Positions 54,825-63,819 of a DNA stretch of 64,000 bases are shown here, piece by piece; the stretch's first letter is position 1; each line of letters opens with the position of its first letter. The stretch is from the NCBI GenBank assembly GCA_947384285.1, contig CANDGI010000005.1, forward strand, positions 49,363 through 113,362, given 5' to 3'. This stretch comes from an uncultured Lachnospiraceae bacterium. Its GTDB lineage: Bacteria > Bacillota > Clostridia > Lachnospirales > Lachnospiraceae. The notes beneath the pieces are model-generated. The model had not been told where the DNA came from, did not search any database, and worked only from the letters and a program-made list of their open reading frames with translations. A program made the position numbers and the translations under genes.

Positions 54825-54993
54825 ATGCTCCAGGATGATTTTGAAAGAATTTTAAAAGAGCACGGATTGAAGAAAACAAAACAAAGAGTTTTGGTATGAA
54901 AGGCCTTATCATCCTGTGGAGATAAACATCGGACTGCGGAAAAAATATAAAATAATGAAGGCAGAGTTCCCGGAAATAGGATTTGCGAGATGA
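54825..54993 (+). pseudogene. Decayed Fur-family regulator
   Basis: ATG 54825, with AGAAAGGTG upstream, opens MLQDDFERILKEHGLKKTKQ RVLV, then an in-frame TGA (54897-54899). The same frame continues KALSSCGDKHRTAEKI, then stops at TAA; a shifted frame continues YKIMKAEFPEIGFAR. Together they spell the DNA-binding half of a Fur/PerR protein (LKKTKQR, then HxTAEEIY, FPEIGLATVYR). The metal-binding half is not recognisable; 54994-55134 only holds a frame with YGYCEACLDQKRR before rnj. At least one nonsense and one frameshift, so it is inactive. Confidence 0.85.
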
Positions 54994-55134
54994 ATGAGAG
55001 AAACGGATGAAAGAGCCAGTTTCTTTTCAAGCCACGGACCGCGAAGGAAAGCCCTACGGTTATTGTGAAGCATGTTTAGACCAGAAGCGTCGGATAGAAA
55101 AACAGGGAACCTGCACAGCATTTGGAGGTGCAAG

Positions 55135-56799
55135 TTGAAGAAAGAACATAACTCAAAATTGAAAATCATTCCATTGGGCGGATTGGAGCAGATTGGAATG
55201 AACATTACTGCCTTTGAATACGAAGACAGTATTATTGTGGTGGATTGCGGATTGTCTTTTCCAGAAAATGATATGCTGGGCATTGACCTGGTAATCCCGG
55301 ATGTGACCTATTTGAAGAATAACCTGGATAAGGTAAAAGGGTTTTTTATCACCCACGGGCATGAGGATCATATCGGTGCCATTCCTTATATTCTGCGGGA
55401 TATCAATGTACCCATCTATGCAACAAAATTGACCATAGGAATTATAGATAATAAGCTCAGAGAGCATAACATGCTTTCCAAAGTGAAGCGCAAAGTGGTA
55501 AAATACGGGCAGCATATCAATCTAGGCTGTTTCCGGGTGGAATTCATAAAGACCAACCATAGTATCCAGGATGCGGCCGCGCTGGCTATTTATTCCCCCG
55601 CGGGGATTGTGGTCCATACCGGGGATTTTAAGGTGGATTATACGCCGGTCTTTGGCGACGCCATTGATTTGCAGCGTTTCGGGGAAATCGGGAAAAAGGG
55701 CGTGCTGGCTCTGATGTGCGACAGTACCAATGCAGAGCGGCCAGGCTTTACCAATTCCGAGCGCACCGTAGGAAAAACCTTTGACAATATATTTGCAGAC
55801 CATTCTGACACCAGGATTATCATTGCGACGTTTGCATCCAATGTGGACAGGGTACAGCAGATTATTAATTCTGCTTATAAATTTGGACGTAAAGTGGTAG
55901 TGGAAGGCCGCAGCATGGTCAATATCATCACCACAGCTACCGAGCTTGGGTATCTGCAGATACCAGAGAATACACTGATTGACATTGAACAGCTGAAAAA
56001 TTATCCAGATGAGCAGACGGTGCTGATTACCACCGGAAGCCAGGGGGAATCTATGGCGGCATTGTCCCGTATGGCAGCCAGCCTCCATAAAAAGGTTACC
56101 ATTAAGCCGGGGGATACGATAATTTTCAGCTCTAATCCAATACCGGGAAATGAAAAAGCAGTTTCCAATGTAATTAATGAGCTTTTCATGAAGGGAGCGG
56201 AGGTTATTTTCCAGGATGCCCATGTGTCCGGCCATGCCTGCCGGGAGGAAATTAAGCTGATTTATTCTTTGGTAAAGCCCAGATATGCCATTCCGGTTCA
56301 CGGCGAATACAAGCATTTGCGCGCTCATGCCACCATTGCCCAGGAACTGGGATTTGACAAGGATGATATTTTTATCCTTTCTTCTGGAAATGTACTGGAA
56401 TTGGATGAAAACGGCGCGGCGGTTACCGGCCAGGTTCCGGTAGGTTCCATACTGGTAGACGGGCTTGGCGTGGGAGATGTAGGGAATATTGTCCTAAGAG
56501 ACAGGCAGCATCTGGCGGAAGACGGGATTATTATTGTGGTTATGACACTGGAATCAGGCAGCGGACAGGTTTTGGCGGGGCCGGATATTGTCAGCCGTGG
56601 GTTTGTATATGTCAGGGGTTCCGAAAGCCTGATGGATGAAGCCAAAAAAGTCCTGGACGGAACCATGGATTATTGCATGAGCAAGAATATTACAGACTGG
56701 GGCAGAATAAAGACAGAGATTAAAGATGAATTGGGAGAATTTGTCTGGAAGAAAACAAAGAGAAGGCCGATGATTATGCCTATTATTATGGAAGTTTGA
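55135..56799 (+). CDS. rnj: Ribonuclease J
   Basis: Metallo-beta-lactamase/beta-CASP exo/endoribonuclease for mRNA decay and rRNA maturation. The 554-residue protein begins LKKEHNSKLKIIPLGGLEQI at TTG 55135, chosen because GGAGGT lies 6 bp upstream and the length then equals the family norm. Metal ligands in FITHGHEDHIGAIPY, GDFKVDYTP and the later HVSGHA; the beta-CASP motif region TTGSQGESMAALSRMA is clear. It normally follows fur in this operon; here the decayed fur and repeats intervene. Confidence 0.95.
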   Translation: MKKEHNSKLKIIPLGGLEQIGMNITAFEYEDSIIVVDCGLSFPENDMLGIDLVIPDVTYLKNNLDKVKGFFITHGHEDHIGAIPYILRDINVPIYATKLTIGIIDNKLREHNMLSKVKRKVVKYGQHINLGCFRVEFIKTNHSIQDAAALAIYSPAGIVVHTGDFKVDYTPVFGDAIDLQRFGEIGKKGVLALMCDSTNAERPGFTNSERTVGKTFDNIFADHSDTRIIIATFASNVDRVQQIINSAYKFGRKVVVEGRSMVNIITTATELGYLQIPENTLIDIEQLKNYPDEQTVLITTGSQGESMAALSRMAASLHKKVTIKPGDTIIFSSNPIPGNEKAVSNVINELFMKGAEVIFQDAHVSGHACREEIKLIYSLVKPRYAIPVHGEYKHLRAHATIAQELGFDKDDIFILSSGNVLELDENGAAVTGQVPVGSILVDGLGVGDVGNIVLRDRQHLAEDGIIIVVMTLESGSGQVLAGPDIVSRGFVYVRGSESLMDEAKKVLDGTMDYCMSKNITDWGRIKTEIKDELGEFVWKKTKRRPMIMPIIMEV

Positions 56800-56818
56800 G
56801 ATGGACTAAGAGGTTGCT

Positions 56819-57154
56819 ATGAATCATATAGACGAGAAAATAAATGGGCTGATACGTGCCGTGAAAGAAAGTCCTGAATATAAGGAGTATCAAAGAGTGC
56901 GGGAGCTGGTTCACATGGATCCGGAAAAAGAAAAGGCAATCCATGAGTTCCGCAGAAGGAATTTTGAATTGCACAAACGCCGGGATGTGGATTTGTATTC
57001 AGAAACGGATCGTCTGGAAAAAGAGTTTGCGCCTTTGCGGGCAGAGCCGTATGTGAATGAATATTTGTCAGCGGAGCTTGCAGTATGCCGTATGGTACAG
57101 CGGATCAATTACCGGCTGATGGAAGAGATTGAATTTGACTTAGGGTTTGAGTAG
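56819..57154 (+). CDS. YlbF/YmcA-family protein
   Basis: A 111-residue helical protein of the YlbF/YmcA (com_ylbF) family. Relatives in Bacillus form a Fe-S complex with RNase Y that influences mRNA processing. Seen: LIRAVKESPEYKEYQRVRE, IHEFRRRNFELH and PYVNEYLSAELAVCRMVQRI. Located 19 bp after rnj, which supports a link to RNA metabolism. Ribosome site AAGAGGTTG is modest. Confidence 0.85.
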   Translation: MNHIDEKINGLIRAVKESPEYKEYQRVRELVHMDPEKEKAIHEFRRRNFELHKRRDVDLYSETDRLEKEFAPLRAEPYVNEYLSAELAVCRMVQRINYRLMEEIEFDLGFE

Positions 57155-57185
57155 CAGAGATTTTGCCAAAGGATAGGGGATTGTT

Positions 57186-57560
57186 ATGAAAAGCAGCAAA
57201 ATCGTACTGAGTATTGTGAACAGCGTGTTGAGTGTCCTGATGTTTGTCCTGATCTTGTTTTTGATTGCACGGGCAGGAAATGCAGCATATGATTTGGGAT
57301 ACCGGATTTTTACGGAGCCTGCCGTGGAAAAAGCGCCTGGAAGGGATGTTTCAGTACGGATTTATGATAAAATGTCCGAAATAGAGCTTGGCAGCCTTTT
57401 GGAAGAGAAAGGGCTTGTGGAAAGCGGGCTTCTTTTTGCCATACAGTTTCGTCTTTCTTCCTATGATAACAAGGTGAAATCTGGGAAATATACCTTGAAC
57501 ACTTCCCAGACAGCGGAAGAAATCATACAGTTTTTAGCTGGGGAGGAAGTAGAAGAATGA
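57186..57560 (+). CDS. MltG-like membrane stub
   Basis: A 124-residue protein with one N-terminal membrane helix (about residues 8-30) and a small domain like the N-terminal LysM-like part of endolytic transglycosylase MltG/YceG (VRIYDKMSEIELGSLLEEKG, SGKYTLNTSQTAEEIIQFL). The catalytic YceG domain is absent, so it cannot cleave glycan. Ribosome site AGGGGATTGTT. It overlaps the O-methyltransferase by ATGA. Whether such a stub is a regulator or a relic is unknown. Confidence 0.8.
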   Translation: MKSSKIVLSIVNSVLSVLMFVLILFLIARAGNAAYDLGYRIFTEPAVEKAPGRDVSVRIYDKMSEIELGSLLEEKGLVESGLLFAIQFRLSSYDNKVKSGKYTLNTSQTAEEIIQFLAGEEVEE

Positions 57561-58210
57561 TCGTAGGAGAACGCTTGATTACGTATATCAATTCCCTGGA
57601 CACTGGAAACAGCCCTTTCCTGGAAGAAATAGAAGCGGAGGCAAATCGCGGGCATGTACCGGTAATCCGAAAAGAAACCCAGCAATTCCTAAAACTGCTG
57701 CTGGCTATGAATTGTCCCAAAACTATTTTGGAAATTGGAACTGCCACAGGGTTTTCCGCATTATTGATGGAAGCAAGCAACCCAGTTTCCTGCCATATTA
57801 CCACCATTGAAAATTATGAAAAAAGAATTCCCATAGCAAAAGCAAATTTTTTGCGCGCAGGGAAAGAAAATGTGATAGAATTATTAGAAGGGGATGCCAG
57901 CCAGGTCATGAAGGGGCTTGGCGGCCCATACGATTTTATTTTTATGGATGCTGCGAAGGGGCAGTATATCCATTTCCTTTCAGAGGCGCTGCGCCTGCTG
58001 GGTCCTGGAGGGGTGTTAGTAGCAGATAATGTCCTGCAGGATGGCGACATCATAGAATCGCGTTTTGCAGTTACAAGGAGAAACCGCACCATCCATAAAA
58101 GGATGCGTGATTATCTCTATGAGATTACTCATATGGAATCATTGACAACCTCCATACTTCCCATCGGGGATGGAGTGACTGTCAGTGTGAAAGAGAGGAA
58201 TGGGGAATGA
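57557..58210 (+). CDS. O-methyltransferase (SAM-dependent)
   Basis: A 217-residue class I methyltransferase close to the YrrM/caffeoyl-CoA O-methyltransferase group. SAM motif LEIGTATGFSALLMEASN, acidic motif FIFMDAAKGQYIHFL, and GGVLVADNVLQDGDI. Related YrrM/TrmR proteins methylate 5-hydroxyuridine at tRNA wobble positions, and the U32 peptidase gene that follows by an ATGA overlap (a hydroxylation factor in that pathway) supports TrmR function. This is a pairing argument, not proof. Confidence 0.9.
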   Translation: MIVGERLITYINSLDTGNSPFLEEIEAEANRGHVPVIRKETQQFLKLLLAMNCPKTILEIGTATGFSALLMEASNPVSCHITTIENYEKRIPIAKANFLRAGKENVIELLEGDASQVMKGLGGPYDFIFMDAAKGQYIHFLSEALRLLGPGGVLVADNVLQDGDIIESRFAVTRRNRTIHKRMRDYLYEITHMESLTTSILPIGDGVTVSVKERNGE

Positions 58211-59448
58211 AAAAGCCGGAGTTGCTTGTACCGGCAAGCAGTCTTGAAGTCCTGAAGGTAGCTGTCATATTCGGAGCAGACGCAGTGTATATCGGCGGAG
58301 AGGCATTTGGCTTGCGGGCAAAGGCAAAGAATTTTTCCATGGCAGATATGGAAGAAGGGATTCAGTTTGCCCATGAGCGGCAGGTGAAGGTATACGTCAC
58401 TGCCAATATCCTGGCTCATAATGAGGATTTAGAAGAAGCCAGGGAATATTTTGCGGAGTTAAAGAGAATACAGCCGGATGCACTGATTATTTCCGACCCG
58501 GGAATATTTCTGATTGCAAAAGAGATCTGCCCGGAGATTGAAATACATATTTCTACACAGGCAAACAATACCAACTATGGGACATACAGGTTTTGGCATA
58601 AGCTGGGGGCAAAACGGGTGGTTTCTGCACGGGAGCTTTCACTGCGGGAAATCTCAGAAATCAGGGAAAATATACCAGAAGAGATGGAGATTGAAACCTT
58701 TATCCATGGGGCTATGTGCATTTCCTATTCTGGCAGATGTCTGCTCAGCAATTATTTTACCGGCCGCGACGCCAACCATGGGGCATGTACCCACCCTTGC
58801 CGCTGGAAGTATGCGGTGGTGGAGGAAACCAGGCCGGGAGAGTATCTGCCAGTGTATGAAAATGAAAGGGGAACCTACATTTTCAATTCGAAAGATTTGT
58901 GCATGATTGGCCATATCCCCCAACTGATACAGGCTGGGATTGACAGCTTTAAGATAGAAGGAAGGATGAAGACCGCGCTTTATGTGGCAACCGTGGCAAG
59001 AACTTACCGGAAAGCCATTGACGATTACTTTATCTCGGAGGAGGTTTGGCGGGAACAAATGCCCTGGTATCTGGAACAGATTGTGGGATGCACCTATCGG
59101 CAGTTTACCACAGGTTTTTTCTTTGGAAAGCCGGATGAAACATCACAGATTTATGACAGCAATACCTATGTGAAGGATTACACATATTTGGGGATGGTTG
59201 GGGAGGAGAAAGAAGGATGCTATCAAATAGAGCAGCGGAACAAATTTTCCGTTGGGGAAGCCATTGAGGTAATGAAGCCAGATGGAAGAAATATAAAAGC
59301 AGCCGTAAAGAGGATTCTGGATGAAGATGGCAATGAGATGGAGTCAGCGCCCCATCCCAAGCAAGTGTTATATATTGATTTAGGGCAGCCGTTGGCTGAG
59401 TTTGACATTTTGCGCAGACAGGAAAAGGAGGAGCAGAAAAATGAGTGA
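58207..59448 (+). CDS. trhP: U32-family peptidase / tRNA hydroxylation protein
   Basis: A 413-residue U32 family protein. Features: KPELLVPASSLEVLKVAVIF, GADAVYIGGEAFGLRAKAKN, then the cysteine signature CISYSGRCLLSNYF...DANHGACTHPCRW that holds the Fe-S cluster. Bacillus YrrO/YrrN and E. coli TrhP act in 5-hydroxyuridine formation on tRNA, which fits the adjoining YrrM-like methyltransferase (4-bp overlap). Good length for the family. Assignment to TrhP is inferred from similarity and context; the overall family is secure. Confidence 0.88.
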   Translation: MKKPELLVPASSLEVLKVAVIFGADAVYIGGEAFGLRAKAKNFSMADMEEGIQFAHERQVKVYVTANILAHNEDLEEAREYFAELKRIQPDALIISDPGIFLIAKEICPEIEIHISTQANNTNYGTYRFWHKLGAKRVVSARELSLREISEIRENIPEEMEIETFIHGAMCISYSGRCLLSNYFTGRDANHGACTHPCRWKYAVVEETRPGEYLPVYENERGTYIFNSKDLCMIGHIPQLIQAGIDSFKIEGRMKTALYVATVARTYRKAIDDYFISEEVWREQMPWYLEQIVGCTYRQFTTGFFFGKPDETSQIYDSNTYVKDYTYLGMVGEEKEGCYQIEQRNKFSVGEAIEVMKPDGRNIKAAVKRILDEDGNEMESAPHPKQVLYIDLGQPLAEFDILRRQEKEEQKNE

Positions 59449-60496
59449 AGAAAGATATGTAGCATATGTAGGGACATATACCCATGGAACCAGTGTGGGC
59501 ATCCATATTTATGATATGAATGTGGAGGAAGGAACCATGAAGGAACGCAAGGTAGTTCCCATCAATAATCCATCACATTTGACGGTTTCTGCAAATGGAA
59601 AATTCCTGTATTCCATTGCAGATGAAGGGGTAGCTGCCTTTCGGATACTTCCAGACGGGGATCTGGAGGCCATCAATGAGAAGTGGATTGGCGGCATGAG
59701 GGGATGCTATGTGGATGTGGATAAGGAAAACCGTTATCTGTTTGTAGGCGGTTACCATGACGGCCGGGTTACTATGATGCGGCTGAATGAGGATGGAAGC
59801 ATCGGGGAGATTGCAGACGGTATTTTCCATACAGGCATGGGAAGAAGCATTGCGGAGCGCAATTACCGGCCTCATGTCAATTGTGTGAAGCTGACGCCAA
59901 AGCAGCGTTTTCTCTGTGCGGTGGACGGCGGCCTGGATCAGGTGAAGATTTATCAGATCGACTATGAAAAAGGAAAGTTAAAAATCGCGGATATTCTGCG
60001 TGCCCATATGGACTCTTCCCCCAGGATGATCCGGTTTACCCGGGATGGAAGATTTGCTTTTGTGCTGTGCGAGGAGAGCAATGTGGTGGATGTCTACACC
60101 TACGAATGCACCCCTCAGGGGCCGGAATTTGAGCGGATCCAGACGGTTCCTACCGTAGAAGAAGAGGAAAAGCGCAACTGCGGCGCGTCCGGCATGGAAA
60201 TCAGCAGGGATGGAAAGTATCTTTTCTGTTCCAATGCAGGCGCAAATTCTGTCATCATATATTCCATTAACCAGGAAACAGGCGAGCTGACGCTGGTATG
60301 CGATTCCAAAATCAGCGGGGACTATCCCAAATCCATTGCCATTTTTCCAGACGGGCAGCATTTCCTAAGCCTGAACCACGACACCAATGAGATTATGACA
60401 TTCCACGTAGATTATGAGAAAAAGTATTTCCTAATGAAAGGCAGGCCCATAGCAGTAGACCAGCCCAATTGCATCCGCATCCACAAATTATCCTAA
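59441..60496 (+). CDS. Lactonase-family seven-bladed propeller protein
   Basis: A 351-residue protein of the YkgB/Pgl lactonase family (6-phosphogluconolactonase in E. coli). Repeats include YVAYVGTYTHGTSVGIHIYD, NPSHLTVSANGKFLYSIAD, RPHVNCVKLTPKQRFLCAVD and SPRMIRFTRDGRFAFVLCEE. ATG 59441 with GGAGGAG 7 bp upstream overlaps the U32 stop by 8 bp. Role in the pentose pathway is possible but unproven; many relatives have unknown substrates. Confidence 0.88.
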   Translation: MSEERYVAYVGTYTHGTSVGIHIYDMNVEEGTMKERKVVPINNPSHLTVSANGKFLYSIADEGVAAFRILPDGDLEAINEKWIGGMRGCYVDVDKENRYLFVGGYHDGRVTMMRLNEDGSIGEIADGIFHTGMGRSIAERNYRPHVNCVKLTPKQRFLCAVDGGLDQVKIYQIDYEKGKLKIADILRAHMDSSPRMIRFTRDGRFAFVLCEESNVVDVYTYECTPQGPEFERIQTVPTVEEEEKRNCGASGMEISRDGKYLFCSNAGANSVIIYSINQETGELTLVCDSKISGDYPKSIAIFPDGQHFLSLNHDTNEIMTFHVDYEKKYFLMKGRPIAVDQPNCIRIHKLS

Positions 60497-60503
60497 AACA
60501 CAC

Positions 60504-60598
60504 CTGGGAATCTATCCCAGTATATAAGGAATGTTCCAAATATCACAAAAAGGCTCCTTCACCAATGATTTTTCAATCACCAGTGCAGAAGCCTTTTT
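60504..60598. terminator. Hairpins downstream of the lactonase gene
   Basis: CTGGGA-ATCTA-TCCCAG (60504-60520), then a second structure: AAAAAGGCT (60547-60555) pairs with AGCCTTTTT (60590-60598) and an inner TGATT-TTTC-AATCA stem, ending in a T run. The second can terminate transcription in both directions between the convergent lactonase and aroC genes. The remaining gap to 60760 holds only the motif copy listed next. Confidence 0.7.
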
Positions 60599-60701
60599 AA
60601 ACGCTGAATGTGGCATATTCAGATTACATCCCCCTCGCCCTTCATTTGGCACAAATATCATGTTAAATAGGGCGCATAGGGCGAGAATGATTTTCAAACA
60701 C

Positions 60702-60745
60702 ACGCAAGAGCGAATGTATCTTTCCATACACAGGAAAGGCAGGAT
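60702..60745 (-). repeat. TTTCSAWASACAGGAAA-family copy after aroC
   Basis: TTTCCATACACAGGAAA (60721-60737) extended to the exact 20-base match ATACACAGGAAAGGCAGGAT (60726-60745) with 43553-43572, plus an upstream AGAGCGAA block (60707-60714) also found at 43531. It begins 16 bp past the aroC stop in the aroC sense direction. Confidence 0.85.
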
Positions 60746-60760
60746 CCCAATATAAAGAGC

Positions 60761-61894
60761 TTATTCTAAATTTCTGCCAAATCCCTCCAAAAATTTTATC
60801 TGGCTTCCCATATGCTCCATCGCCAAATCCAGCAGCGCCAGCGCTGCCATAGCTTCCACCACCACCACAGCCCGCGGGACAATCACAGGGTCATGCCGTC
60901 CGTGGATGGAAATTTCTATAGTTTCCCCCTCTTTGTTTACCGTGTTTTGCATAGCGGCAATGGAAGGGGTTGGTTTGACGGCCGCACGGAAAACAATCGG
61001 CATCCCATTGCTGATTCCCCCCAGAATACCGCCCGCATGATTGGTAGAAAGCACAGGTTTTTTATCTTTCATTTCAAAATTATCGTTATTTTCAGAACCT
61101 GCCGCCGCTGCCGCGGCAAAGCCGTCTCCAATTTCAAATCCTTTTACCGCGCCGATGGAGAAAATAGCTTTTGCAAGATTCGCATCCAGCTTGTCAAATA
61201 CGGGTTCCCCGATTCCAGCGGGCACGCCGGTAATGATGCATTCAATGACTCCTCCGGCGGAATCTTTGTTTTTCATGCATGTTTCCAGAAAACTTTGGGC
61301 TTTTTTGCAAGCAGGCTCTTCCGGCATATACAATGGATTGGACAGAATACCAGCGGCAGTTCCGGATGTGATTTCCGAGAGAAGCTCTTCGGATGATTTT
61401 GAAATAGAAACCGGGCCGATGGAGCGGGTATAGGTCAAGAAGGAAATGCCAAGCTGCCCTAAAATTTTGGCGGCAATTGCTCCCCCTGCAACCCTGCCGA
61501 TGGTTTCCCGGCCCGAGGAGCGGCCGCCGCCCCGGTAATCCCGGAATCCGTACTTTCTATCAAAGGTAAAGTCTGCATGTCCTGGGCGGTAGCAGGAAGC
61601 GATATCCCCGTAATCCCTGGAATTTTGATCCTGGTTTGGAACCATCAGGCTGATGGGGGTTCCAGTGGTTTTCCCTTCGAAAACACCGGAAAGAATTTGT
61701 ATGGCATCTGCCTCTTTTCTCTGGGTGGAATACCTGGACTGGCCAGGTTTTCTCCGGTCTAAAAATTTTTGTATATCTGTTTCATCCAGGGGAAGGCCTG
61801 CCGGGCATCCATCTACAACGACGCCGATTCCTTTGCCATGGGATTCCCCCCAGGTGGTGATTTTAAAATGAGTGCCAAATGTTGAACCTGCCAT
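60761..61894 (-). CDS. aroC: Chorismate synthase
   Basis: Last common enzyme of aromatic biosynthesis, 5-enolpyruvylshikimate-3-phosphate to chorismate, using reduced FMN. The 377-residue protein begins MAGSTFGTHFKITTWGESHG and has RPGHADFTFDRKYGFRDYRG, RSSGRETIGRVAGGAIAAKI and HAGGILGGISNGMPI, all family signatures. Start ATG 61894 follows an AGGAGGTCG-like ribosome site on the minus strand. No other aro genes are adjacent. Normal length. Confidence 0.97.
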   Translation of the reverse strand: MAGSTFGTHFKITTWGESHGKGIGVVVDGCPAGLPLDETDIQKFLDRRKPGQSRYSTQRKEADAIQILSGVFEGKTTGTPISLMVPNQDQNSRDYGDIASCYRPGHADFTFDRKYGFRDYRGGGRSSGRETIGRVAGGAIAAKILGQLGISFLTYTRSIGPVSISKSSEELLSEITSGTAAGILSNPLYMPEEPACKKAQSFLETCMKNKDSAGGVIECIITGVPAGIGEPVFDKLDANLAKAIFSIGAVKGFEIGDGFAAAAAAGSENNDNFEMKDKKPVLSTNHAGGILGGISNGMPIVFRAAVKPTPSIAAMQNTVNKEGETIEISIHGRHDPVIVPRAVVVVEAMAALALLDLAMEHMGSQIKFLEGFGRNLE

Positions 61895-62041
61895 AACGAC
61901 CTCCTGAATTTATAAATGTGCAATCTGATTATAGCCGACTTTGCAAAAAAAAGAAAGTATTTATTGCAAATTATTTGGCAAATAAGTATGCTCTGAGGTA
62001 TAATATGAAGAGAAAGTTTATGAATCAGAAAGGAAATGTTT

Positions 62042-63178
62042 ATGTACAAATTATTGAAGCAGGAAGGCCGCGCCAAACGAGGAGAATTCCATACAGTTCA
62101 TGGGGTGATACAAACGCCGGTATTTATGAATGTAGGGACTGTGGCCGCAATCAAAGGAGCAGTGTCTACCCAGGATCTGCAGGAAATAAAGACCCAGGTG
62201 CAGCTGTCCAATACCTACCACCTGCATGTGCGCCCAGGGGATGAGGTGGTAAAGGAGCTGGGCGGGCTTCACAAATTCATGGTCTGGGACAAGCCGATTC
62301 TCACCGATTCCGGCGGCTTCCAGGTGTTTTCCCTGGCGGGGCTGCGGAAAATTAAGGAGGAGGGGGTATATTTCCATTCCCATATCGACGGCAGGAAAAT
62401 TTTTATGGGGCCTGAAGAAAGCATGCAGATTCAGTCGAACCTGGCATCTACCATTGCCATGGCGTTTGACGAATGCCCTTCCAGCGTGGCGGAGCGTTCT
62501 TATGTGGAGAACTCGGTAGCCAGAACCACCCGCTGGCTGAAACGGTGCAAAAAAGAGATGGCAAGGCTGAACGGATTGGAAGGGGCGATTAATCCCCGGC
62601 AGTTTCTGTTTGGCATTAACCAGGGCGCGGTTTTTGATGATATCCGCGTGGAACATGCCAAGGAGATTGCAGAGCTGGATTTGGATGGCTATGCCATCGG
62701 CGGATTGGCGGTAGGGGAAAGCCATGAAGAGATGTACCATATCCTGGATGTGACTGTGCCGCATCTTCCGCTTAAGAAGCCTACCTATTTGATGGGCGTG
62801 GGAACGCCTGCAAATATTTTGGAAGGAGTTGCCCGGGGCGTGGACTTTTTTGACTGCGTATACCCAAGCCGGAATGGCCGCCATGGGCACTTATATACCA
62901 GCCAGGGGAAAATGAACCTGTTTAACCAGAAATACGAGAGAGACAAAAGACCCATCGAGGAAGGATGCCAATGCCCGGCCTGCCGGCATTACAGCAGGGC
63001 ATATATCCGGCATCTGCTGAAAGCCAAGGAAATGCTGGGAATGCGGCTATGTGTGCTCCACAACCTGTATTTTTACAACACAATGATGGAGGAAATCCGG
63101 GAAGCGCTTGACCAGGGACGGTTCCATGCGTACAAAGAAGAAAAATTGTATGGCATGAGCCAGGGACAGAATATCTGA
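62042..63178 (+). CDS. tgt: Queuine/preQ1 tRNA-ribosyltransferase
   Basis: Exchanges guanine-34 for preQ1 in tRNAs with GUN anticodons. The 378-residue protein has TPVFMNVGTVAAIKGAV, LTDSGGFQVFSLAGLRK with the catalytic Asp, FLFGINQGAVFDDIR, and a C-terminal zinc site CQCPACRHYSRAYIRHL. ATG 62042 fits the AAAGGAA site; ATG 62036, six bases upstream in frame, sits too close to it. In Firmicutes tgt often precedes yajC, as here (yajC starts 278 bp later, with its own promoter). Confidence 0.96.
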   Translation: MYKLLKQEGRAKRGEFHTVHGVIQTPVFMNVGTVAAIKGAVSTQDLQEIKTQVQLSNTYHLHVRPGDEVVKELGGLHKFMVWDKPILTDSGGFQVFSLAGLRKIKEEGVYFHSHIDGRKIFMGPEESMQIQSNLASTIAMAFDECPSSVAERSYVENSVARTTRWLKRCKKEMARLNGLEGAINPRQFLFGINQGAVFDDIRVEHAKEIAELDLDGYAIGGLAVGESHEEMYHILDVTVPHLPLKKPTYLMGVGTPANILEGVARGVDFFDCVYPSRNGRHGHLYTSQGKMNLFNQKYERDKRPIEEGCQCPACRHYSRAYIRHLLKAKEMLGMRLCVLHNLYFYNTMMEEIREALDQGRFHAYKEEKLYGMSQGQNI

Positions 63179-63267
63179 AATTTTATGTGCTTTAAATTAT
63201 AGATGTCTGCGGATGGCTTTTTCCTTTTCCAATTGTATAAAATTTTTATAAATCTACAAAAATAGCT

Positions 63268-63296
63268 TGCCCTTATCCCTTATATTGTGTACAATA
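63268..63296 (+). promoter_or_regulatory. Promoter of yajC
   Basis: TTGCCC (63268-63273), 17-bp spacer, TACAAT (63291-63296), with a leader of about 150 bp before the ATG. No known riboswitch is recognised in the leader. Confidence 0.65.
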
Positions 63297-63456
63297 GTAT
63301 AAGCGCGCAAAATTATGCCGTGAAAAAAGAGAATACTTGTCCAAAGGGACAGTGACATGGAAGGCTGATGCGAAGCATTATTAAAAATGTCTTCCGACGA
63401 TTTGCCGCCGGAGCGAAGGGAAGGGGGCATTTCATTGAAAAAAAGGAGGAAAACAA

Positions 63457-63774
63457 ATGTCTATTTTAGCTCAAACAGAGGCAGCGGCTGGATTTTCTAT
63501 CGTCTGGATTTTAATCATGCTGGTAGCCCTTTATTTCATGATGATACGTCCGCAGCAGAAGGAAACCAAGAGAAAGAATGCAATGCTGGCAGAATTGAAG
63601 GTTGGGGATACTGTTTTAACCACCAGCGGTTTTTACGGTATGGTCATTGACATCACAGAAGATACTGTCATTATGGAGTTTGGAAATAACAGGAACTGCC
63701 GTATTCCCATGCAGAAAGCTGCAATTGCAGTGGTAGAGAAGCCGGAAGATGCAATAGAAAAAGAAAGTAAATAA
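63457..63774 (+). CDS. yajC: Preprotein translocase subunit YajC
   Basis: Small accessory subunit of the Sec translocase. The 105-residue protein has a single membrane helix (FSIVWILIMLVALYFMMI) followed by the family block RPQQKETKRKNAMLAELKVG and GDTVLTTSGFYGMVIDITED. Ribosome site AAAAGGAGGAAAAC. A terminator follows 5 bp after its stop, so the operon ends here. Confidence 0.95.
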   Translation: MSILAQTEAAAGFSIVWILIMLVALYFMMIRPQQKETKRKNAMLAELKVGDTVLTTSGFYGMVIDITEDTVIMEFGNNRNCRIPMQKAAIAVVEKPEDAIEKESK

Positions 63775-63779
63775 TTATA

Positions 63780-63816
63780 GGACATTCTCAGGCAAGTCCA
63801 GAGAGTGTCTTTTCTT
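63780..63816 (+). terminator. Terminator of yajC
   Basis: GACATTCTC (63781-63789) pairs with GAGAGTGTC (63801-63809) with one G-U pair, around an 11-base loop, followed by TTTTCTT. Confidence 0.85.
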
Positions 63817-63819
63817 ATT

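Noticed and set aside
55072-55134. Upstream ATG start for RNase J
   Set aside because: It would add 21 residues unlike the family and lacks a ribosome site; TTG 55135 has GGAGGT at good spacing.
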